Part shown: one piece after another, positions 1-8,486 of the stretch
Numbering within the stretch: the stretch's first letter is position 1
Layout: each line of letters opens with the position of its first letter
NCBI RefSeq assembly: GCF_027922185.1
Contig: NZ_BSFE01000001.1
Location: forward strand, 124,001 to 188,000
Source of the DNA: Maricaulis virginensis
Lineage (GTDB): Bacteria; Pseudomonadota; Alphaproteobacteria; Caulobacterales; Maricaulaceae
Length of the DNA stretch: 64,000 nucleotides
Reading direction: 5' to 3'
Notes under the pieces: generated by a model
Seen by the model: only the letters and a program-made list of their open reading frames with translations
Database searches by the model: none
What the model was told of the DNA's origin: nothing
Made by a program: the position numbers and the translations under genes

Positions 1-546
1 CTGTTCGGCGACTTCCAGCGCCAGCGTCTTGGTGAAGCCCATCACCCCGTGCTTGGCGGCCACATAGGCCGACTTGAACGGCGAGGCAACGAGGCCGTGG
101 GCCGAGGCGAGGTTGACGATCCGCCCCCTGCCCTGGCGCTTCATGATCGGCAGGGCCGCCTTGGCGGCATGGAAGACCGAGGTGAGGTTGATGGCGATGA
201 TGGCATCCCACTTGTCTTCCGGGAATTCATCGACCGGTGCGACATGCTGGATGCCGGCATTATTCATGAGAATGTCCAGGCGCCCGAACTCCCGTTCGGC
301 AAAGGCCACCATGTCTGCAATTTCGGCGGATTTCAGCATGTTGGCCGGGTGATAGCGCACCTCGACGCCATGCCGTTCGGCGATCCCGGCGCGCTCTTTC
401 TCGATCGCATCCGCATCGCCCAGCCCGTTGATGATCACGTTCGCGCCGTTGGATGCCAGGGCGTCGGCCATGGCGGCGCCGATGCCGCTCGTGGAGCCGG
501 TGACAATGGCCACCTGGCCGGTCAGATCGGTGCGGATGGAAGACAT
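1..546 (-). CDS. bdhA: 3-hydroxybutyrate dehydrogenase (SDR family), C-terminus cut by window edge
   Basis: Predicted cytosolic NAD-dependent D-3-hydroxybutyrate dehydrogenase, which interconverts 3-hydroxybutyrate and acetoacetate in ketone-body/polyhydroxybutyrate turnover. The 182 visible residues hold the Rossmann glycine motif TGSTSGIG near residue 16, the NNAGIQHVAPVDEFP segment characteristic of the BdhA branch of short-chain dehydrogenases, the catalytic serine region (NLASAHG) and the YVAAK active-site Tyr/Lys motif followed by HGVMGFTKT. The ATG at 546 opens the only frame that matches the family from its first residues. About 75 C-terminal residues, including the substrate lid, lie outside the window. 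Family and subfamily assignment is strong. Upstream lies a 340-bp hairpin-rich gap, so it probably has its own promoter. Confidence 0.93.
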   Translation of the reverse strand, partial: MSSIRTDLTGQVAIVTGSTSGIGAAMADALASNGANVIINGLGDADAIEKERAGIAERHGVEVRYHPANMLKSAEIADMVAFAEREFGRLDILMNNAGIQHVAPVDEFPEDKWDAIIAINLTSVFHAAKAALPIMKRQGRGRIVNLASAHGLVASPFKSAYVAAKHGVMGFTKTLALEVAEQ

Positions 547-669
547 GAACCACCTTTCAAGTTTGTGCTCCGCGCAAGAAACGGCAGGCCGCAGGCCGGG
601 TCAAGAAACGCATATGGTGTGCGAGTTTAAAAATACAACCATTGCGGGCTTTTTGTGCAAGAATGAAAA

Positions 670-690
670 CGCCGGCCCAGGAGGCCGGCG
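670..690 (-). terminator. Rho-independent-type terminator downstream of yaaA
   Basis: CGCCGGCC pairs with GGCCGGCG around a 5-nt loop. Read on the minus strand the stem is followed by TTTTCATTC, the arrangement of an intrinsic terminator. It lies about 195 nt beyond the yaaA stop and upstream of bdhA. Confidence 0.55.
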
Positions 691-700
691 CAATCCAAGG

Positions 701-734
701 AGGCAGCAATGTTTCGGTTTCCGAAATGCTGCCT
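701..734. repeat. 14-bp inverted repeat (hairpin)
   Basis: AGGCAGCA (701-708) pairs perfectly with TGCTGCCT (727-734), and TTTCGG (712-717) with CCGAAA (721-726) around TTT. A 3-nt bulge lies on the left arm only. On the plus strand the stem is followed within a few bases by CCTTTT. Confidence 0.6.
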
Positions 735-885
735 CGTCCTTTTGGTGAGGAGAAGACGGATCGGCGGGTGGACCCTGTTGATCCGGCTCTCCATCGCTTG
801 AAGGGCGGCCAAGGGAGATGGTGGCAGCCATCTCCTGCGGCCCTTGGAGGTTAACACACCGTCCGGATGTGGGGAATACGAAGTT

Positions 886-1671
886 CTACGCCGCCTTCGC
901 CGCCACAGGCTGGGGACGCGTGAACAGCAGCTCGTCCTCGCTGGAGCCGTCGGCCTCGAACCGATAGCCGCCCAGATCGAACTTGCGCAGTTCGGCCGGA
1001 TCCTCGACGCGGTTCTGGATAACCCAGCGGGCCATCATTCCGCGCGCCTTCTTCGCGAAGACCATCAGGGCGCGCAACTGCCCGTCCTTCTCTTCCTTGA
1101 AGTTCGCGGTGATGACGCGGGCCTTGAGCTTTTTCCGGTCGACCGACTTGAAATACTCGTTTGAGGCCAGGTTCAGAACGACGGGATCGTCCTTGCCTTC
1201 CTGCAGGCTGTTGAGCTCTTTCGCGATCCGGTCGCCCCAGAAATCATAGAGATTCTCGCCGCGCCGCGTATGCAACTTGCGGCCCATTTCCAGCCGGTAG
1301 GGGTGGATGGCATCGAGCGGACGCAGCGCGCCATACATGCCCGACAGAATGCGCAGGTGATCCTGGGCATAGTCGAGATCGGCGTCCGACAGGCTGTCGG
1401 CCTCTAGCCCGCGATAGACCTCGCCATTGAACGCGAAAGCCGCCTGTTTCTCGCCCGGCGCTTCGGCGTCGAAAGCCTGGAAACGTTCGCGGTTGAGGCG
1501 CGCCAGATCGTCGGAGATCTTCATCATCGCCTTGATCTTCGGCGCCGTCAGCTGGCGCGTTGTCTTCGACAGGATACGGGTCTCGTCGATCAGCGGCGGC
1601 CGGGTCGCGGGCAGATCGCGTTCGACCGGATCGAAATTCATGTTCTTGGCGGGCGACAGCAGAATCAGCAT
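886..1671 (-). CDS. yaaA: Peroxide stress protein YaaA (DUF328)
   Basis: Cytosolic protein of the YaaA/DUF328 family. In E. coli it is induced by OxyR and limits intracellular free iron under hydrogen peroxide stress, and members bind DNA. The 261-residue length is typical. The N-terminus MLILLSPAKNMN is the family hallmark (LLSPAKtl), followed by the conserved FNGEVYRGL and the GMYGALRPLDAIHPYRLEMG block, with a C-terminal GGYRFEADGSSEDELLF. The ATG at 1671 is preceded on the minus strand by an AGGAGG-like stretch. It is divergent from the nuclease-fold gene that follows. No oxidative-stress operator was recognised. Assignment is secure; the biochemical role is by family analogy. Confidence 0.93.
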   Translation of the reverse strand: MLILLSPAKNMNFDPVERDLPATRPPLIDETRILSKTTRQLTAPKIKAMMKISDDLARLNRERFQAFDAEAPGEKQAAFAFNGEVYRGLEADSLSDADLDYAQDHLRILSGMYGALRPLDAIHPYRLEMGRKLHTRRGENLYDFWGDRIAKELNSLQEGKDDPVVLNLASNEYFKSVDRKKLKARVITANFKEEKDGQLRALMVFAKKARGMMARWVIQNRVEDPAELRKFDLGGYRFEADGSSEDELLFTRPQPVAAKAA

Positions 1672-1852
1672 GGCAGGCCTCCTTCATCGCCAAAGGTAGG
1701 GGAGGCTGTCGGGCAGGAAAAGGCACCGGGCGCCGCTCTTGCCATGAGTTTTCTCAATGTCCGCTCACGGATTTTCCGATGCCGGCCAGGTGCAAGACGT
1801 GGCGCACCTCCCGTTTTGGTTGTATGCTGGCGCAAACTTGCGGAGACTGGCG

Positions 1853-2917
1853 ATGTCGTTCTTCTACAGCCTGGACAAGACCGATCCGGTACAGCGGCGC
1901 ATCGCACAGCGCCTCCTGGCTCTGGGAGGCCGGCTGGATGCTGAGATCCCCGCCAAGACCCTGGATTCCACCCTCCTGCTGGCGACATGGAATATCCGCG
2001 AGTTCGACAGCCCGGCCTACGGTCTGCGCGGGATGGAGCCGTATCACTACATCGCCGAGATCATCTCGCGCTTCGATCTGGTCGCGCTGCAGGAAGTGCG
2101 GCTCGATACGGCACCGCTGGAGACACTCCGCTCGCTTCTCGGTCCCTGGTGGAAATACCTGGTGACCGATGTCACCGACGGCACCCGGGGCAACAAGGAG
2201 CGGATGGCTTTCCTCTATGACAGCCGCAAGGTGCGTTTTGGCGGCCTGGCGGGGGAAATCGTCATTCCGCCGGTCGAGACCCGCGACGAGGCCGGCCGGC
2301 TGGTCTACTCGCCCGCCAGCCAGCTTGCCCGCACACCCTATGTCGTGGGCTTCGAGGCCGGCTGGTTCAAGTTCATGCTGTCGACCGTGCATATCCTCTA
2401 TGGCGAAAGCCGGGCCGACGATCCTGATCGCGAGCGTGAAATCCGCGAACTGGCCCGCTTCATGGCTGCGCGGGCAAAGGAGGATCACGCCTGGGCGCGC
2501 AATCTCATCCTTCTGGGCGACTTCAATATTTTCGCGCCTGACGACGTCACCTTCTCGGCGCTGACCGATGCCGGCTTCGTCATTCCCGAAGGCTTGCAGC
2601 AGGTCACCAATGTCGGACGGGAAGAACGCTTTTTCGACCAGATGGCCTTCATGACGCCGAACCTGACGCGCGACCAGATCATCGCCGCCGGTGCCTTCAA
2701 TTTCTACGAATGCGTCTATTGCGAGGACGACGAGGCGCTGTACGTGCCCGATATGGGCGAGGCCTATCACACCACGTCGCGGGGCGAGCCGCGGGGCAAC
2801 AAGTCGCTCTATTACCGGACCTATTGGCGCACGCACCAGATGTCCGACCATCTGCCGCTATGGGCGGCGATCAAGGTCGACTTCGGGCGCGAATACCTGG
2901 CGTCCAGAACGGTCTAG
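1853..2917 (+). CDS. Endonuclease/exonuclease/phosphatase-fold protein
   Basis: A 354-residue member of the Mg2+-dependent endonuclease/exonuclease/phosphatase superfamily. Motifs in order are ATWNIREF (metal-site Asn), LQEVRLD (metal-site Glu), LLGDFNIF (Asp/Asn pair) and MSDHLPLWA (C-terminal catalytic Asp-His), so the active site looks complete. The substrate cannot be read from sequence: DNA, RNA, phosphoinositide-like or other phosphodiesters are all possible. No signal peptide or membrane segment is seen, so it is probably cytosolic. The frame is open for 32 codons upstream, but the ATG at 1853 has GGAG seven bases before it and starts the compositionally normal protein (MSFFYSLDK). Its stop overlaps by 4 bp the stop of the convergent FAD-oxidase gene. 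Confidence 0.85.
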   Translation: MSFFYSLDKTDPVQRRIAQRLLALGGRLDAEIPAKTLDSTLLLATWNIREFDSPAYGLRGMEPYHYIAEIISRFDLVALQEVRLDTAPLETLRSLLGPWWKYLVTDVTDGTRGNKERMAFLYDSRKVRFGGLAGEIVIPPVETRDEAGRLVYSPASQLARTPYVVGFEAGWFKFMLSTVHILYGESRADDPDREREIRELARFMAARAKEDHAWARNLILLGDFNIFAPDDVTFSALTDAGFVIPEGLQQVTNVGREERFFDQMAFMTPNLTRDQIIAAGAFNFYECVYCEDDEALYVPDMGEAYHTTSRGEPRGNKSLYYRTYWRTHQMSDHLPLWAAIKVDFGREYLASRTV

Positions 2918-4326
2918 AACAGCACGCGCGGATTCATGATGCCCTTCGGGTCCAGCGCCTGCTTGATCGCCCGCATCACCTTCACGTCCACCGGCTTGCG
3001 ATTGGCCAGTTCCTCGCGCTTGAGAATGCCGATCCCGTGCTCGGCCGAGATCGATCCGCCGAACTCGTCCACCGTGTCGTAGACAATCTTCGACATTTCG
3101 CCCGCCCGGGCCATGAAGCCGGCATGGGCGTCCGGGTCGATACAGGCGATGTTGTAGTGAACATTGCCGTCGCCGACATGGCCGAAGGCGACCACGATGC
3201 CGTCCGGAAAGTCCCGGTTCACGCGCTGCGTGGCGACGTCGATGAAGGCGGACATTTTCGACACCGGGATCGAGACGTCGTGCTTGACCGCGAGGCCCTG
3301 GCCGCGTTCGGCCTCGGCGATGCTTTCGCGCAGGCGCCAGAGATCCTGCATCTGGGCCTCGTTTTCCGCGATCACGGCGTCCTGGACCAGTCCGGCCTCG
3401 AAGCCCTGCTCCAGCGCGGCCTCCATGGTCTCGCGCGCGCCGTCCGGGCGGCCGAAACTCATCTCGCAGACCACATACCAGGGATGTTTCGCTTCCAGCG
3501 GATCGCGCGTGTTGGGTATCCGCATCAGTACGAATTCCAGCGCCAGGTTCGGCATGACTTCAAAGGCTGTCACGGCCCCGCCGGAGACCTGTTTCGCCAT
3601 GCCGAGAAACTTCACCGCATCGTCCACGGAATTCATGCCGATGAAGGCCAGCTCCATGCGGCCGGGACGCGGATAGAGCTTCAGCGTGGCCGCCGTGATG
3701 ATGCCCAGCGTGCCTTCGGCGCCGATCAGCAATTGCTTGAGATCATAGCCGGTATTGTCCTTGCGCAGGCCTGTCAGCCCGGACCAGATCGTGCCGTCCG
3801 GCAGCACGGCTTCCAGGCCCAGGACCAGCTCGCGCGTCATGCCGTAGCGCAGGACGTGCACGCCGCCGGCATTGGTGGAAATCAGCCCGCCGATCATGGC
3901 CGAACCCTGCGAGCCCAGCGAGAGCGGGAAGAGGCGGTTGGTGCCTTCGGCCGTCTGCTGCAGGCTTTCCAGCACGCAGCCGGCCTCGACGGTCATGGAA
4001 TCATTGTCGGTGTCGATTTCGCGCACGGCCGTCATGCGCTTCAGCGAGATCAGCACTTCGCCCTGGGGCGTCGCCGCCCCGCACAGCGAGGTATTGCCGC
4101 CTTGCGGCGTGATTGCCACGCCGGCCTCGGCGCACAGCCTGACAACGGCCGAGACTTCTCCGGTGGAAGCCGGTTTGAGCAGGATCGGCGTTTCGCCCTT
4201 GTAGCGGCCGCGCCAGTCCTGCACGTGCGGTGCGATCTCCTGCGGATCCTGGCTCCAGCCTTTCGGGCCGAGTGCGGCCTTGAGATTGTCGATCAGGTCG
4301 GCGGGCAGGGTTACAGCAGCAGTCAT
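2914..4326 (-). CDS. FAD-linked oxidase/dehydrogenase (GlcD / D-2-hydroxyglutarate dehydrogenase type)
   Basis: A 470-residue flavoprotein of the VAO/PCMH family. An FAD_binding_4 domain (about residues 40-180; TPQGGNTSLCGAA, then GSAMIGGLISTNAGG) is followed by the FAD-oxidase C-terminal domain (about 215-465), which includes the conserved FGHVGDGNVHYN and SAEHGIG segments. The family oxidises D-2-hydroxy acids (D-lactate, glycolate, D-2-hydroxyglutarate) and passes electrons to a carrier. Conservation around YGMTRELVLGLEAVLPDG fits the D-2-hydroxyglutarate dehydrogenase-like branch, but the substrate is inferred. It is the last gene of a minus-strand run and overlaps the Sua5-family gene by an ATGA, so it is translationally coupled to it. 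Confidence 0.85.
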   Translation of the reverse strand: MTAAVTLPADLIDNLKAALGPKGWSQDPQEIAPHVQDWRGRYKGETPILLKPASTGEVSAVVRLCAEAGVAITPQGGNTSLCGAATPQGEVLISLKRMTAVREIDTDNDSMTVEAGCVLESLQQTAEGTNRLFPLSLGSQGSAMIGGLISTNAGGVHVLRYGMTRELVLGLEAVLPDGTIWSGLTGLRKDNTGYDLKQLLIGAEGTLGIITAATLKLYPRPGRMELAFIGMNSVDDAVKFLGMAKQVSGGAVTAFEVMPNLALEFVLMRIPNTRDPLEAKHPWYVVCEMSFGRPDGARETMEAALEQGFEAGLVQDAVIAENEAQMQDLWRLRESIAEAERGQGLAVKHDVSIPVSKMSAFIDVATQRVNRDFPDGIVVAFGHVGDGNVHYNIACIDPDAHAGFMARAGEMSKIVYDTVDEFGGSISAEHGIGILKREELANRKPVDVKVMRAIKQALDPKGIMNPRVLF

Positions 4327-5279
4327 GGCGTCGGGTCGTCCTTGGGCGCAGCAGCGCGTTGCAGGCGGTCATTGATGGCTTCCCCCAGACCTTGATCCGG
4401 GATGGGTGCAACTGCAATGCGTTCCGGCCTGCGTGCGTCGAGATCACGCAGGGCGGCAAACAGGCGTGTGGCGGCTTCGGCGAGATCGCCGGCTTCCGAC
4501 AGGTTGATGTGGCCGCCAATGGCACCGAAGCCCAGCAGCAGCTCGCCGGGCCGGGCCTCGGTGGCATTGAGCCGCATCGCTGCATCCGGTGCGTAATGGC
4601 TTTTCAGCATGCCGGGGCTGGCCAGGGGCGCATCGGCTTCGGGGGCTTCCAGCGGGCCGGTGATCGGCTCGATCTGCACGCGGGCCAGCCCGCCGGGCCG
4701 CAGCAGGATGGCGCGTTTGCCGTCGATGGCGACGACTGTCGACTCAACGCCGACCGGGCAGGCGCCGCCATCAAGGATGAGATCGACCTTGTCACCCAGA
4801 CCCTCGGCAACATGCTGGGCTGTGGTGGGGCTGACCGAACCGGACGGATTGGCGCTGGGGGCTACCAGGGGCGCACCGAAAGCGCTGATCAAGGTGCGGG
4901 CCGCCGGGTGGGCCGGCGCGCGCAGGGCGATGCTGTCCAGCCCGGCATTGGCAATGTCGGCGATGGCCGCGTCCGGCTTTTTCGGCAGGACGAGGGTGAG
5001 CGGTCCCGGCCAGTAGGTCGCTGCGAGTTTTGCACCCAGCTCCGGCCACTCGGCGATGCGTTGGGCCATTTTCGGGCCGGTGACGTGGGCGATCAGCGGA
5101 TTGAAGCGCGGCCGGCCCTTGGCGGCGTAGAGCCGCGCGACGGCGTCCGGATTGGCGGCGTCGGCGGCCAGGCCGTAGACGGTTTCCGTCGGCATGGCCA
5201 CGAGGCCGCCCGCTTTCAGGATGGCAACGGCTTCGGCAATGGCATCGGCAGAGCCGGCGGGCTTGATCGGAGCAGTCAT
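4323..5279 (-). CDS. sua5: L-threonylcarbamoyladenylate synthase (Sua5/YciO/YrdC/YwlC family)
   Basis: Makes threonylcarbamoyl-AMP from threonine, bicarbonate and ATP, the first step of tRNA t6A37 modification. The 318-residue protein is the long Sua5 type: a YrdC domain (about residues 10-200, with GGLVAMPTETVYGLAADA, KGRPRFNPLIAHV and SANPSGSVSPTTAQHV) joined to a C-terminal Sua5 domain (about 205-318), rather than the short TsaC type. The SPGMLKSHYAP linker before the second domain is typical. The ATG at 5279 fits the family start. It sits 39 bp downstream of the YceI gene and overlaps the FAD-oxidase start, consistent with one minus-strand transcript b561-yceI-sua5-oxidase. Confidence 0.93.
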   Translation of the reverse strand: MTAPIKPAGSADAIAEAVAILKAGGLVAMPTETVYGLAADAANPDAVARLYAAKGRPRFNPLIAHVTGPKMAQRIAEWPELGAKLAATYWPGPLTLVLPKKPDAAIADIANAGLDSIALRAPAHPAARTLISAFGAPLVAPSANPSGSVSPTTAQHVAEGLGDKVDLILDGGACPVGVESTVVAIDGKRAILLRPGGLARVQIEPITGPLEAPEADAPLASPGMLKSHYAPDAAMRLNATEARPGELLLGFGAIGGHINLSEAGDLAEAATRLFAALRDLDARRPERIAVAPIPDQGLGEAINDRLQRAAAPKDDPTP

Positions 5280-5318
5280 GGGGCGTGAGCTAGCGCTTCA
5301 CGCCCCCGCGACGCAAGC

Positions 5319-5861
5319 CTACTCGGCCGCATCCGCCTCGATATGCAGCACGAGGGTCACTTCGGCCGCGGCCGAACCCCAGCTGGACGAGCCGACGCCG
5401 TAATCGGCGCGGGCGAGTGTGTAGCGGCTGTCCGCGACGGCCCGGCCGCCGTCGATGGCCAGGGTGAAGGGCAGCACGATGTCGCGCTCGGTTCCGGCCA
5501 TGGCAAGCGTGCCGTGCGCTTCATAGCCCTCATCCGTTGCCCGGACATCCTCGGAGACAAAGGTGGCGGCCTCGTATTCCGACGGGTTCAGGCCGGAATC
5601 GGACAGCATGGAGCTGTCCATCTGGCCATTGCCGGTCGTGCCGCTGGAGGTGAGCACCCGGGCCGAGATCGAGGCGTTTTCCAGATCGGCCGGGTCGAGC
5701 ACGATCTCGGCCGTCCAGTCCGAAAACTCTCCTGTCACCGCACCGCCGGACACTGTCGTCTCGAAGCCGACGGAACTGTCGGCCCTGTCGACCTGCCAGG
5801 ACTGGGCGCTCGCCGGAGCGGCGGCGAGGGCCAGCGGGAGAAGAAACGCGTAACGCAGCAT
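5319..5861 (-). CDS. YceI-family periplasmic lipid-binding protein
   Basis: A 180-residue exported protein with a clear Sec signal peptide (MLRYAFLLPLALAAAPASA, cleavage near residue 19) followed by a YceI lipocalin-like beta-barrel. Recognisable pieces are WQVDRADSSVGFETTVSGGAVTGEFSDWTAEI, the TSSGTTGNGQMDSSM central stretch and the final RADYGVG...EVTLVLHIEA strands. YceI proteins bind polyprenyl-type lipids in the periplasm and are base- or stress-inducible in some bacteria; the ligand here is unknown. It starts 6 bp after the cytochrome b561 gene, a classic pairing, suggesting the two act together in the envelope. Confidence 0.88.
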   Translation of the reverse strand: MLRYAFLLPLALAAAPASAQSWQVDRADSSVGFETTVSGGAVTGEFSDWTAEIVLDPADLENASISARVLTSSGTTGNGQMDSSMLSDSGLNPSEYEAATFVSEDVRATDEGYEAHGTLAMAGTERDIVLPFTLAIDGGRAVADSRYTLARADYGVGSSSWGSAAAEVTLVLHIEADAAE

Positions 5862-5867
5862 CGGGGC

Positions 5868-6443
5868 TTATCCTTTCAGGACCGGGATCATGCGGGCGAG
5901 CAGCCCGTCGCGGTCGAAAAACTGGTGTTTCAGGGCCGCTGCAGCGTGCAGGCCGAACAGGATCAGGATCGGCCAGCCGCCGGCCCCGTGGATCGAGCCG
6001 GACACCTCGTGCAGGCTCTCGTTTTGGGGAACCGGCAGGCGCGGCAGCGGCATGTCGGGATTGTTGAACAGGAAAGAGGGCAGTTCCGAGGCGGAGGCGG
6101 AAATCCAGCCCATGATCGGCATGCCGATCATCAGCACGTAGAAGGCCCAGTGCACGGCATGGGCGGCGAGTTTCTCCCAGGGCTTCATGCCTTCGGGCAT
6201 GCCCGGGGTCTTGTGGGTCAGGCGCCAGGCCAGGCGGACAAGCGAGAGGACCAGGATCGCCATGCCGGTCGTCTTGTGCAGATTATAGGCCTGCTGCACC
6301 TCTTCCAGCGGCACTGTGCCGGCAAACAGGCCTTCGCGCAGGTCTTCCATGTACCAGCCGAAAAACACCATGCCGAGCAGCAGGGCTGCGAGGATCCAGT
6401 GAAGGGTGATGGCGACGGCGGTGTAGCGTGGCGTGTCGGTCAT
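5868..6443 (-). CDS. Cytochrome b561 (CybB-type, four-helix membrane haem protein)
   Basis: A 191-residue inner-membrane b-type cytochrome. Four hydrophobic helices are visible (about residues 13-34, 50-72, 88-110, 148-165). Haem-ligand histidines sit in TLHWILAALLLG, YNLHKTTG, HAVHWAFYVLM and FGLHAAAALKHQFF. The family moves electrons between quinol and acceptors such as superoxide in the E. coli homologue. The frame is open 43 codons further upstream, but ATG 6443 has a strong GGGGAG upstream and gives the family N-terminus (MTDTPRYTAVAITLHW). It is the first gene of the b561-yceI pair and is divergent from the acyl-CoA dehydrogenase gene across a 184-bp promoter region. Confidence 0.9.
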   Translation of the reverse strand: MTDTPRYTAVAITLHWILAALLLGMVFFGWYMEDLREGLFAGTVPLEEVQQAYNLHKTTGMAILVLSLVRLAWRLTHKTPGMPEGMKPWEKLAAHAVHWAFYVLMIGMPIMGWISASASELPSFLFNNPDMPLPRLPVPQNESLHEVSGSIHGAGGWPILILFGLHAAAALKHQFFDRDGLLARMIPVLKG

Positions 6444-6627
6444 GGTTCGGGCTCCCCCAGGGGCTTTCCGCCCGGCCGGGCGGCACTTGTCACAGTATAT
6501 GCCCGCTGCCTGCGCGTCCGAAAAGCCACACAACGTCGCGGGCTGGACAAAACACTGTTTCCGGATTCGCATCGGCGGGAAGGCAGGTTATGTTCCGGCC
6601 ACAAAAAAATGATGACGGAGGTCGGCC

Positions 6628-8385
6628 ATGACATATCGCGCACCGCTGGATGAATTGCGCTTCACGCTGGAAGAAGTTGCAGCTGTTGAGGGGCTGAAGG
6701 CGACGGGGGCCTTCCCGGATTTCACCTCCGATCTGACGGCGGCCATTCTGGAAGAGGCCGCCAAGCTGGCGGAAAATGTGCTCTCGCCGCTCAACCGCGT
6801 GGGCGATGCCGAGCACTGCAAGCTCGAGAATGGTGCCGTCACCACGCCGACCGGCTTTCCGGCGGCCTATGCGCAGTTCGTCGAAGGCGGCTGGCAGGGG
6901 CTGCAATTCCCGGCGGAGCTGGGTGGTATGGGTCTGCCGCGCGCGCTGGGCGTGGCCGTGCTGGAAATGATCCAGGGCGCCAACCTGTCCTTCGGTCTCG
7001 GCCCGATGCTCACCTATGGCGGGATCGAGGCGCTGATCGCTCACGGCACTGACGAGCAGAAGGAATTGTATCTGGGCAAGCTGCTCACCGGCGAGTGGTC
7101 GGCCACGATGAACCTCACCGAGCCGCAGGCCGGATCGGATGTGGGCGCGCTGCGCACCAGGGCCGAACCGAATGCGGACGGCAGCTGGGCGATCTCCGGC
7201 CAGAAGATCTTCATCACCTGGGGCGAACACGACTGCGCGGAGAACATCATCCATCTGGTGCTCGCGCGGACGCCGGGCTCGCCCGAGGGTACGAAGGGTA
7301 TCTCGCTCTTCATCGTGCCGAAAATCCTGCCGGACGGGTCGCGCAACGATCTGCGTGCCATCGGGGTCGAGCACAAGCTGGGCATTCACGGCTCGCCGAC
7401 CTGCACCATGGAATATACCGGCGCGACCGGCTGGCTGATCGGCGGCGAAAATGCCGGCATGCGCTGCATGTTCACGATGATGAATTCGGCGCGCCTGAAT
7501 GTCGGCGTGCAGGGGGTGGGCATCGCCGAGCGCGCTTTCCAGCAGGCGCTGGCCTATGCCCAGGACCGCAAGCAGGGCCGTGCCATCGATACCGAGGGCC
7601 CGGCGCCGCACGCCATCATCCATCACCCGGATATCAAGCGCACCCTGTCGCTGATGAAAGCCAAGATCGCGGCCTCGCGGGCCATCTGCGTGTCCTGCGC
7701 CGTGGCGACGGACATGGCCGAGCACGCAGAGGACGCCGACGAGCGCGCCGCGGCCAAGCGCCGCGAGGAATTGCTGACGCCGGTCGCCAAGGCCTGGTCG
7801 ACCGATATCGGTGTCGAGGTCGCCTCGCTGGGCGTCCAGGTCCATGGCGGTATGGGCTATATCGAGGAAACCGGTGCGGCCCAGCATCTGCGCGACGCCC
7901 GCATCACGCCGATCTATGAGGGCACCAATGCCATCCAGGCGATTGACCTGGTCGGCCGCAAGCTGAACATGGATGGCGGCGCGGCCTTTGACGAGCTGTT
8001 CTCGGATATCGGGCAGACCATCGAGGCCTGCACGACCTCGTCACACCCGGACCTGCCGCCGCTCGGCGATCGCCTGCAGGACAGTCTGGATGCGATGCGT
8101 GAAGCGGTCGACTGGCTCAAGGAGGTCGACATGAAGGACCGGCTGGCCGGTGCCACGCCCTTCCTCACCCTGGCGGGCGAGACGATCGGGGGCTGGCTGC
8201 TGTGCGTCGGGGCCGTCGCAGCCCGCCGGCGCCAGAAGGAGAATATCGGTGACCCCGCCTTCGCGGCACAGCGGATCGCGCTGGCGAACTTCTATGCCGA
8301 AGCGGTGATGACGCTGGCGCCGTCGCGCGTCGACGACGTCACCATGGGTTCGGAGATGATCGACGAGGTGGGCTTCGGCGTCTGA
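6628..8385 (+). CDS. Acyl-CoA dehydrogenase (DmdC / AcdH-like, long form)
   Basis: A 585-residue FAD enzyme that introduces the alpha,beta double bond into an acyl-CoA. It has the N-terminal helical domain, the middle beta domain (NLTEPQAGSDVGALRT, ISGQKIFITWGEHD), the C-terminal helical domain with the catalytic base probably Glu431 (PIYEGTNAIQAIDL), and an extra C-terminal domain (about 460-585). That long architecture is shared by methylmercaptopropionyl-CoA dehydrogenase DmdC and medium/long-chain homologues; DMSP use would be plausible for a marine host but is not shown. ATG 6628 has GGAGG seven bases upstream. It stands alone, closed by the perfect hairpin at 8385-8414. Confidence 0.9.
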   Translation: MTYRAPLDELRFTLEEVAAVEGLKATGAFPDFTSDLTAAILEEAAKLAENVLSPLNRVGDAEHCKLENGAVTTPTGFPAAYAQFVEGGWQGLQFPAELGGMGLPRALGVAVLEMIQGANLSFGLGPMLTYGGIEALIAHGTDEQKELYLGKLLTGEWSATMNLTEPQAGSDVGALRTRAEPNADGSWAISGQKIFITWGEHDCAENIIHLVLARTPGSPEGTKGISLFIVPKILPDGSRNDLRAIGVEHKLGIHGSPTCTMEYTGATGWLIGGENAGMRCMFTMMNSARLNVGVQGVGIAERAFQQALAYAQDRKQGRAIDTEGPAPHAIIHHPDIKRTLSLMKAKIAASRAICVSCAVATDMAEHAEDADERAAAKRREELLTPVAKAWSTDIGVEVASLGVQVHGGMGYIEETGAAQHLRDARITPIYEGTNAIQAIDLVGRKLNMDGGAAFDELFSDIGQTIEACTTSSHPDLPPLGDRLQDSLDAMREAVDWLKEVDMKDRLAGATPFLTLAGETIGGWLLCVGAVAARRRQKENIGDPAFAAQRIALANFYAEAVMTLAPSRVDDVTMGSEMIDEVGFGV

Positions 8386-8414
8386 TCAAAAGGGGACATC
8401 TGTCCCCTTTTGAT
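8385..8414. terminator. Perfect 13-bp hairpin; terminator, REP-like sequence
   Basis: ATCAAAAGGGGAC (8385-8397) pairs perfectly with GTCCCCTTTTGAT (8402-8414) around a 4-nt loop. The right arm itself supplies TTTT, so the structure can end transcription in either direction. It begins on the last base of the acyl-CoA dehydrogenase stop codon. Confidence 0.75.
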
Positions 8415-8486
8415 GTCTTGCGCCAAGTCAATGCGACGGCGGCAACGGCCCGCAATGCTTGCGGGCAGGTTTGCGGAGATGCCGCC

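Larger units (their letters stand above)
547..885. other. Intergenic region with three consecutive inverted repeats
   Basis: No convincing gene is seen between yaaA and bdhA. The gap carries three hairpins: 670-690, 701-734 and 801-845. The last pairs GGAGATGG (814-821) with CCATCTCC (828-835) inside an outer AAGGGC/GCCCTT pair. Short open frames on either strand lack family resemblance and Shine-Dalgarno support. The region must contain the yaaA 3' end and the bdhA promoter; a structured small RNA is possible but unproven. Confidence 0.6.

Noticed and set aside
601..857. Two short minus-strand frames in the yaaA-bdhA gap
   Set aside because: They pass through the hairpins, lack ribosome-binding sites and resemble no protein family.
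1754..2851. A 365-codon minus-strand frame opposite the nuclease-fold gene
   Set aside because: The plus-strand gene has all four catalytic motifs and a Shine-Dalgarno sequence; the antisense frame has none.
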